In this document: positions 58,183-64,000 of the stretch, piece by piece
Numbering within the stretch: the first letter of the stretch is position 1
Layout: each line of letters begins with the position of its first letter
Assembly (NCBI GenBank): GCA_017548075.1
Contig: JAFYNL010000004.1
Coordinates: forward strand, 1 to 64,000
Origin: Bacteroidaceae bacterium
GTDB taxonomy: Bacteria > Bacteroidota > Bacteroidia > Bacteroidales > Bacteroidaceae
DNA length: 64,000 nt
Direction: 5' to 3'
Position numbers and translations under genes: made by a program
Notes under the pieces: model-generated
Database searches by the model: none
What the model was told of the DNA's origin: nothing
What the model saw: the letters and a program-made list of their open reading frames with translations, nothing else

Positions 58183-58254
58183 GCTCCTGTAGTTCAACGG
58201 ATAGAATAGAAGTTTCCTAAACTTTAGATAGGGGTTCGATTCCCCTCGGGAGTA
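58183..58254 (+). tRNA. tRNA-Arg (CCT)
   Basis: GCTCCTGTAGTTCAACGG starts the molecule; anticodon stem GAAGT/ACTTT with loop TTCCTAA (anticodon CCT); T arm GGGGTTCGATTCCCC; acceptor end CGGGAGT plus A. Only 23 bases separate it from the korA ATG, with no promoter or terminator between. Confidence 0.93.
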
Positions 58255-58277
58255 CAACTTTTAGTTCATATTTAACG

Positions 58278-60113
58278 ATGGAAATAAAGGAAAAAGAATC
58301 TGTAGTAGTAAGGTTCTCAGGTGATTCCGGCGACGGTATGCAGTTGGCCGGAAATATTTTTTCTACTGTGTCTGCAACCGTGGGCAACAGTATTAGTACG
58401 TTCCCAGATTATCCTGCCGACATCCGAGCTCCGCAAGGTTCGCTCACAGGTGTCAGCGGATTTCAGGTTCATATTGGTGCCGAGCAGGTTTATACGCCAG
58501 GCGACCTCTGCGATGTGCTTGTGGCAATGAATGCTGCAGCCCTGAAGACGCAGTATCGCTATGCTAAGCCCGATGCCGCTATCATCATCGATACCGACAG
58601 CTTCGGACCTAAGGATTTGGAGAAGGCTCAGTTCCAAACCGAGGACTATCTCGGCGAGATGGGAATCGACCCGGACAGAGTGATTGCTTGTCCGCTTTCC
58701 TCTATGGTGAAGGATTGCCTGGCAGATAGCGGAATGGATGCAAAGAGCATCAGTAAATGTCGCAATATGTTTGCCCTCGGACTTGTTTGTTGGCTCTTCG
58801 ACAGAGACATCAACATTGCCTTCAACTTCCTCAAAGAGAAGTTCGCAAAGAAGCCAGAAATTGCCGAAGCAAACATCAAAGTCATCCAAGCTGGCTACGA
58901 TTACGGACACAACACCCATTCGAGTGTGGCGAATGTCTATCGCATAGAGACCAAGAACAAAGTGCCTGGTCGATATATGGACATAACTGGCAATAAAGCA
59001 ACGGCTTATGGTTTCATCGCAGCTGCCGAGAAAGCTGGACTGAAACTCTATCTCGGCTCTTATCCCATCACCCCTGCAACCGATGTTCTTCACGAACTCT
59101 CCAAGCACAAGAGCCTGGGTGTGATTACCGTTCAATGCGAGGACGAGATTGCCGGTTGCGCAAGTGCAGTAGGAGCTTCTTTTGCTGGGGCTTTGGCTGT
59201 GACGAGCACCTCTGGTCCTGGCATCTGCTTGAAGAGCGAGGCAATGAACCTTGCGGTCATCATGGAACTGCCTTTGGTTGTTCTCGATGTTCAGAGGGGC
59301 GGTCCTGCAACGGGACTTCCTACCAAGAGCGAACAGACCGACCTCTTGCAAGCTCTCTTCGGAAGAAATGGTGAGAGCCCAATGCCTGTGGTTGCTGCGG
59401 CCAGTCCTACCGATTGCTTCGAAATGGCTTTTGCTGCCTCGAAGATGGCTCTCGAGCATATGACTCCAGTCATTCTGATGACCGATGCCTTTGTGGCCAA
59501 CGGTTCGGCCGCTTTCAAACTTCCCGATTTGAAGAGCTATCCCACCATCCAACCTCCTTATGTTCCTGAGGAACTCAAGGGCTCTTGGACTCCTTATATG
59601 CGTAATGAGGAGGGCGTTCGCTACTGGGCTGTGCCTGGTAGGGAAGGTTTCGAACACATCTTGGGTGGTCTCGAGAAGGATGACAAGACGGGTGCCATCA
59701 GCACGAATCCAGAGAATCATGACCTCATGACTCGCAAGCGCCAAGCTAAGATTGATGCGATTCCTGTTCCTGACCTCGAAGTCTTGGGCGATAAGGAAGA
59801 TGCCGAGTTGTTGATTGTCGGCTTTGGAGGGACTTACGGACACCTTCATGCTGCAATGGACGAACTGCGAGCAAAGGGAAAGAAAGTGGCTCTGGCTCAC
59901 TTCCGCTACATCAATCCGCTTCCCAAGAACACTTCCGAAGTGCTCCTGAAGTACCCGAAAGTTGTGGTTGCAGAGCAGAACATGGGTCAGCTTGCAGGTT
60001 GGCTCCGCATGAAAGTCGATGGCTTCGTGCCCATGAAGTTCAATCAAGTGAAAGGACAACCGTTTGTTGTGAACGAGTTGGTCGAAGCATTCACACAGAT
60101 TATCAACAAGTAA
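58278..60113 (+). CDS. korA: 2-oxoacid:acceptor oxidoreductase, fused gamma-alpha subunit
   Basis: A 611-residue protein. The N-terminal gamma domain (about 1-190: VVVRFSGDSGDGMQLAGNIFS) is fused to the alpha domain (about 215-600: GSYPITPATDVLHEL, STSGPGICLKSEAM, GGPATGLPTKSEQTDLLQA). With KorB it oxidises 2-oxoglutarate (or a related 2-oxoacid) with CoA, reducing ferredoxin. The PTKSEQ and TSGPG motifs are characteristic of the KorA group. It is followed by korB after 17 bases. Confidence 0.93.
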   Translation: MEIKEKESVVVRFSGDSGDGMQLAGNIFSTVSATVGNSISTFPDYPADIRAPQGSLTGVSGFQVHIGAEQVYTPGDLCDVLVAMNAAALKTQYRYAKPDAAIIIDTDSFGPKDLEKAQFQTEDYLGEMGIDPDRVIACPLSSMVKDCLADSGMDAKSISKCRNMFALGLVCWLFDRDINIAFNFLKEKFAKKPEIAEANIKVIQAGYDYGHNTHSSVANVYRIETKNKVPGRYMDITGNKATAYGFIAAAEKAGLKLYLGSYPITPATDVLHELSKHKSLGVITVQCEDEIAGCASAVGASFAGALAVTSTSGPGICLKSEAMNLAVIMELPLVVLDVQRGGPATGLPTKSEQTDLLQALFGRNGESPMPVVAAASPTDCFEMAFAASKMALEHMTPVILMTDAFVANGSAAFKLPDLKSYPTIQPPYVPEELKGSWTPYMRNEEGVRYWAVPGREGFEHILGGLEKDDKTGAISTNPENHDLMTRKRQAKIDAIPVPDLEVLGDKEDAELLIVGFGGTYGHLHAAMDELRAKGKKVALAHFRYINPLPKNTSEVLLKYPKVVVAEQNMGQLAGWLRMKVDGFVPMKFNQVKGQPFVVNELVEAFTQIINK

Positions 60114-60130
60114 AAGGAGGACACACAATT

Positions 60131-61123
60131 ATGGCTTATACGAATAACGATTTCAAGAAAGGACAGCCGCGTTGGTGTCCTGGTTGTGGCGACCACTTCT
60201 TCCTGGCCAGCCTTCATAAAGCAATGGCCGAGATAGGAGTCGCTCCCTCACAAACTGCCGTCATTAGCGGTATTGGTTGCTCAAGTCGTTTACCTCATTA
60301 TATGGCGACTTATGGCATGAACACCATTCATGGTCGAGCAGCAGCAATTGCTACCGGTTGCAAGGTTGCCAACCCTGACTTGACCGTCTGGCAAGTTAGT
60401 GGAGATGGCGACGGACTCGCTATCGGAGGTAATCACTTCATTCATGCTAACCGCAGAAACATCAACCTGAATATGATTCTGCTGAACAATCGCATTTATG
60501 GCTTGACTAAGGGCCAGTACAGCCCCACCAGTCCTCGCGGTTTCGTCAGCAAGTCTTCTCCTTACGGAACAGTTGAAGACCCATTCCGCCCAGCCGAACT
60601 TTGCTTCGGAGCAAGAGGTCATTTCTTTGCTCGCTCGGTTGCTACCGACGCTCCTGGAACCATCGAGATTCTCAAGGCTGCCTACAATCATAAGGGAACC
60701 AGCGTTTGCGAGATTCTGCAGAACTGCGTCATCTTCAACAATGGCACCCACGATGCCGTTTACAGCAAGGAAGGTCGCGCAAAGAATGCTATCTACTTGA
60801 AGCACGGCGAGAAGATGCTCTTCGGAGAGAACAACGAGTATGGCATTGTTCAGGAAGGCTTTAACATCAAGGCCGTGAAACTTGGTGAGGAAGGTTACAC
60901 AGAAGCCGACGTTCTGGTTCACGATGCGAAATGCGAGGACAATACCTTGCAGCTCAAACTCGCTGAGATGGAATGGCCCATTGCACTTGGTGTGATTCGC
61001 GATGTTGAGGCTCCTACCTACGACGAGAGCGTTTGGAGTCAGATTGAGGAAATCAAAGCGGCCAAGAAGTATCACAACTTCGCAGAACTCCTCGAAACAA
61101 ACGACATTTGGGAGGTTAAGTAA
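60131..61123 (+). CDS. korB: 2-oxoacid:ferredoxin oxidoreductase beta subunit
   Basis: The 330-residue thiamin-diphosphate subunit has RWCPGCGDHFFLA (near residue 14), GIGCSSRLPHYM (near 48) and the TPP/Mg site GDGDGLAIGGNHFIHANRRNINLNMILLNNRIYGLTKGQ (near 92-131). AAGGAGG at 60114-60120 precedes the ATG at 60131, one of the few strong ribosome sites here. It forms a two-subunit enzyme with KorA. 2-Oxoglutarate is the likely substrate. Confidence 0.94.
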   Translation: MAYTNNDFKKGQPRWCPGCGDHFFLASLHKAMAEIGVAPSQTAVISGIGCSSRLPHYMATYGMNTIHGRAAAIATGCKVANPDLTVWQVSGDGDGLAIGGNHFIHANRRNINLNMILLNNRIYGLTKGQYSPTSPRGFVSKSSPYGTVEDPFRPAELCFGARGHFFARSVATDAPGTIEILKAAYNHKGTSVCEILQNCVIFNNGTHDAVYSKEGRAKNAIYLKHGEKMLFGENNEYGIVQEGFNIKAVKLGEEGYTEADVLVHDAKCEDNTLQLKLAEMEWPIALGVIRDVEAPTYDESVWSQIEEIKAAKKYHNFAELLETNDIWEVK

Positions 61124-61156
61124 ATGTAGAACAAACAAACTAATTAAGTCTGATAT

Positions 61157-64000
61157 ATGAAAAACAGCTTTTTACCAATGAGGGTAGTGGGACTTTGCGC
61201 CTTCAGCCTTCTTTGTGTTCTCTGTGCTTCGGCTCAGCAGACCACTTTCCAGTTTTCCACAGCTCAGCGCGGTCCGGTTATTGGTCCGCTTCATTATGGT
61301 ATCTTCTACGAGGAAATCAATCATGCTGGTGATGGAGGCATTTATGCCGAACTCATTCGCAATGGTTCGATGGAGGAAAGCAACTCGAATCCCACCTATT
61401 GGAGCAAGGTAGGAAATGCTACCCTCGGCATCTCGTCGCAGAACCTCATCAATGGTGCTCAGAAGTATGCTATGCAGCTCAATCTGACCAAAGAGGGAGA
61501 TGGAGTTCGCAATACTGGTTATTGGGGTATAAACATTGTGAAGGGTCAGACCTACAAAGTCAGTTTCTGGATTCGTACAGCCGATGATTGGAATGGAAAT
61601 GTGACGCTGGCTCTCGAAAACGAAGAGGGTAACGACTTGGGACATACAGTTGTGCCGGTCAACGACGCAGGTTCTTGGCTGAGATATGCCACAGAGATCA
61701 CTGCCACAGGCAACTGCCAGCAAGGATATTTCGCTATCAAAGGCAGTAAGTCTGGTACGATTTACCTGGATTGTGTGAGTCTGTTCCCACCTACATTCAA
61801 AGGTCGCGAGAATGGAATGCGTATCGATTTGGCTGAGAAGCTGGCTGCTTTGCATCCGAAGTTTATGCGCTTCCCTGGTGGCTGCTATATCGAAGGCGGC
61901 AATCGTTACCAGTGGCGACATACTGTCGGACCTGTTGAAGAGCGATTGGGTATCTACAACAGTCAGTGGGGTTATCCTGTTACGAATGGAATGGGCTTCC
62001 ACGAATTCCTGCAGCTGGCCGAGGACTTGGGTGCAGAGCCTATGTTTGTGGTCAATATGGGAATGGGCCATGGATGGTATCAGGACTACCAGCACATACA
62101 AGATTTCATTCAGGAGGCTCTCGATGCACTTGAGTATGCTAATGGCGACGCCTCTACTTTCTGGGGAGCTAAGCGAGTTGCAGCAGGCCATCCGGAACCT
62201 TTCGGAATGCGATTGATGGAGATTGGTAACGAGAACTACAATTACAGCTTCAACAACAATAACGACCAGAGTGACCACTATCCCGAGCGTTATCGTCAGT
62301 TCTACGATGCCATCAAAGCAAACTGGCCAGGAACAATCTGCATTGGTAATGTGGAGAGTTGGGGTACAGACAATCCCAGTTGGCGTAATGCCAATCCCGT
62401 AGATGTTGTGGACGAGCACTATTATCGTTCTCCCGATTGGTTTGCTTCCAATTACCACAAATACGACAATACCAGCCGAACCAGTCACAAGATCTACAAT
62501 GGCGAATATGCTGTTACAAGCGACTGCGGTACAAATGGAACACTGAAAGCTGCTCTTGGAGAAGCCATCTATATGGCTGGAATGGAACGCAACTCCGATG
62601 TCTGCATCATGGCTTCGTATGCTCCCATCTTCAAGAACGAGAACGATGCTCAGTGGAACCCCGATATGCTGCACTATAATGCTTACACAAGCTTTGGTAC
62701 ACCTTCCTATTGGGCTCAGGAGATGATGGCTTCTATTGTCGGAAATCAGAACATTACCTGGACAGAATCGGGGAACACCATCAGTTCCAACGATGCACTT
62801 CTGGGTGTTGGTTCGTGGAATACGGAAGCCACCTATTCGAACATTCGCATCACTGATGCCGCGAACAATATCGTCTTCGAGCAGACAGAACCCATCACAT
62901 CGCCCAGAAGTATGCAAGGAACTTATCGCACCTTCGATGTTTGCACGGGCAATTGCACCATCGAGATGGATGCGGTAAAGAATAGTGGCGACGAGGGTTT
63001 CCTCATCAACTTCGCTTTCATCGATGCTGGCAACTATGCTTGGTGGAACCTTGGAGGTTGGGGAAATGCAAGGCACGGAGTGGAACAGGCCATAAATGGT
63101 TCGAAGACGACTCTTGCAACTGCCGACGGAAACATTGTGACTGGCCGAACCTATCACATCAAGATTGTCCGCGAGGGACTTACGGCTAAATGCTACCTCG
63201 ATGGCTCGCTCGTTCATACTGTTACTCTTACCGAGAAAACTGGAGAGCGCCTCTACCTTTGTGCTGCTTTGAACGAGGCTGAGGACAAAGCCATCATCAA
63301 GGTCATCAACTACAACAGCAAGGCCGTTTCTACCAACTTTACCTTCACCGATGCTACAATCGGAGGTGATGCTGAGATTCGCATCATGAGCAATGCCGAC
63401 AACTATGCCGAGAACTCTTTGGCCGAGCCGGAGAAAGTTGTACCGAGGAATGAGACATTAACCCCTCAGAACGATAAAACGCTCTTGTTCGAGGTGCCGG
63501 CCTATTCGCTTTCCATCATTCAGGTTCCGCTTTCACAGGTAAGTGCGGAGGAGAAGACTCAACCGGTTAATCCACCTTCTGCTTCCGTCAACTACGACTT
63601 CGAAGACGATGCGCAGAGCTTGGGTTTTACTGATGGCAACCACGCTTTCTATACCGCTGATAACGGCTATGTCGATTTGGGAAACCAAGCGGCTCTGGCC
63701 ATTGGCGAGATATTGAACGGTGGAGCCTATAGCGTCAGTCTCAATCTTTTTTTTTCGGACAGCGGTAACCTCGGCAACTATTGCTGGTCGTGGAATGTCA
63801 ACAATGGCACAAGTTCCTATGCAGGACTAATCAACCAGGCCAACAACGTCAACTGGTACTTCGAGAGGAAAACCCAACCGGGTTCCGTTGCAGTCAATTC
63901 TCGCTCGGGTTTGAGTTGGAAGACTTGGCACAATGTCACCGTTACCGCAGATTCCGAAACCACAAGCATTTACATCGATGGTGTGTTGCGCCAAACAGAA
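61157..64000 (+). CDS. Secreted GH51 alpha-L-arabinofuranosidase (3' end outside window)
   Basis: The frame is open from 61157 to the end of the window (948 codons). Signal peptide: MKNSFLPMRVVGLCAFSLLC, cleaved near ASAQ. About 40-200 is a carbohydrate-binding-like beta domain (NGSMEESNSNPTYWSKVG); the GH51 barrel follows with the acid/base Glu in MEIGNENYN (near 356) and the nucleophile Glu in IYNGEYAV (near 450); then a beta domain with a LamG-like fold (YHIKIVREGLTAKCYLDG, near 675) and a second lectin-like domain from about 810. It releases arabinofuranose from arabinoxylan or arabinan. A run of nine T at about 63747-63755 lies in the coding sequence. Confidence 0.88.
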   Translation, partial: MKNSFLPMRVVGLCAFSLLCVLCASAQQTTFQFSTAQRGPVIGPLHYGIFYEEINHAGDGGIYAELIRNGSMEESNSNPTYWSKVGNATLGISSQNLINGAQKYAMQLNLTKEGDGVRNTGYWGINIVKGQTYKVSFWIRTADDWNGNVTLALENEEGNDLGHTVVPVNDAGSWLRYATEITATGNCQQGYFAIKGSKSGTIYLDCVSLFPPTFKGRENGMRIDLAEKLAALHPKFMRFPGGCYIEGGNRYQWRHTVGPVEERLGIYNSQWGYPVTNGMGFHEFLQLAEDLGAEPMFVVNMGMGHGWYQDYQHIQDFIQEALDALEYANGDASTFWGAKRVAAGHPEPFGMRLMEIGNENYNYSFNNNNDQSDHYPERYRQFYDAIKANWPGTICIGNVESWGTDNPSWRNANPVDVVDEHYYRSPDWFASNYHKYDNTSRTSHKIYNGEYAVTSDCGTNGTLKAALGEAIYMAGMERNSDVCIMASYAPIFKNENDAQWNPDMLHYNAYTSFGTPSYWAQEMMASIVGNQNITWTESGNTISSNDALLGVGSWNTEATYSNIRITDAANNIVFEQTEPITSPRSMQGTYRTFDVCTGNCTIEMDAVKNSGDEGFLINFAFIDAGNYAWWNLGGWGNARHGVEQAINGSKTTLATADGNIVTGRTYHIKIVREGLTAKCYLDGSLVHTVTLTEKTGERLYLCAALNEAEDKAIIKVINYNSKAVSTNFTFTDATIGGDAEIRIMSNADNYAENSLAEPEKVVPRNETLTPQNDKTLLFEVPAYSLSIIQVPLSQVSAEEKTQPVNPPSASVNYDFEDDAQSLGFTDGNHAFYTADNGYVDLGNQAALAIGEILNGGAYSVSLNLFFSDSGNLGNYCWSWNVNNGTSSYAGLINQANNVNWYFERKTQPGSVAVNSRSGLSWKTWHNVTVTADSETTSIYIDGVLRQTE

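Noticed and set aside
58317-60128. Minus-strand open frame of 603 codons opposite korA
   Set aside because: korA is an intact family member; the antisense frame is a codon-bias shadow.
59999-60130. Longer N-terminus for KorB starting within korA
   Set aside because: The ATG at 60131 has a strong Shine-Dalgarno site and gives the family-typical start.
61172-63217. Minus-strand open frame of 681 codons
   Set aside because: It lies wholly opposite the GH51 gene, which has a signal peptide and catalytic motifs. The antisense product is His/Cys/Ile rich without any family pattern; it results from codon bias.

Overview
The window looks like a chromosome segment of a Bacteroidales bacterium, most likely a Prevotella-like member of the Bacteroidota. 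The evidence is: promoters of the TTTG-N19-TAnnTTTG type in front of many genes; few Shine-Dalgarno sites; a xylose isomerase pathway with a proton symporter; GH97/GH36/GH27/GH51 polysaccharide enzymes; a Ser-type sulfatase; fused two-subunit 2-oxoacid:ferredoxin oxidoreductase; secreted proteins with short C-terminal tails of the 'xxxLxGRxxx...KGIxIxxGKKxxxK' kind; and split glycine decarboxylase genes. No phage, insertion sequence or CRISPR array was seen. The genus call is an inference from gene content, not a database result.

Layout. 0.1-6.7 kb: xylE-xylB-xylA, then a convergent GH36 alpha-galactosidase. 6.8-10 kb: membrane acyltransferase, Hsp20, and a radical SAM enzyme paired with a 73-residue lipoprotein carrying two YGxPP repeats. 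10-14.4 kb: two tandem tRNA-Asn genes, then a sugar/nucleoside kinase, S41 protease and DUF4886 protein joined by ATGA overlaps. 14.5-28 kb: housekeeping (SecB-like protein, Der, M16 protease, MlaE/MlaF-like ABC pair, LptB, trigger factor, ClpP, ClpX, RecQ). 28-29.5 kb: a chimeric secreted protein followed by a 59-residue small protein. 29.6-38.8 kb: threonine-to-glycine genes (kbl, tdh) and a complete glycine cleavage operon (lplA-gcvT-[four-helix-bundle gene]-gcvH-gcvPA-gcvPB-lpdA). 39.3-45 kb: greA, a secreted hydrolase, tRNA-Leu, sulfatase, CAT-like acetyltransferase and a secreted SGNH hydrolase. 45-47.3 kb: ECF sigma/anti-sigma cluster with two envelope proteins. 47.5-52 kb: GH97 and three tandem FKBP isomerases. 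52-58 kb: sirtuin, nucleoside kinase fusion, DUF5009 acyltransferase and GH27. 58-64 kb: tRNA-Arg, korA-korB, and a GH51 arabinofuranosidase that runs off the window.

How the genes work together. Hemicellulose and galactoside side chains are removed by GH51, GH27, GH36 and GH97; xylose enters by XylE and is converted by XylA and XylB. Threonine is converted to glycine by Tdh and Kbl, and glycine is split by the Gcv system, whose H protein is lipoylated by the ligase in the same operon. Protein quality control is well represented (Hsp20, trigger factor, ClpXP, FKBPs, SecB-like).

The strongest unexplained signal is a family of eight intergenic elements built from a 22-bp period in which two small palindromes alternate (TTAAC-NN-GTTAA and a degenerate TTGCAA). 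The better copies end in inverted arms related to AAACGACCCTCAGTT and AACTGCAGTCGTTT, and several copies abut or overlap a stop codon. Other signals worth attention are heptamer microsatellites at gene junctions and inside xylB, a four-helix-bundle gene flanked by inverted repeats inside the gcv operon, a promoter shared almost base for base by trigger factor and the tRNA-Arg/kor unit, and the radical SAM/lipoprotein pair.
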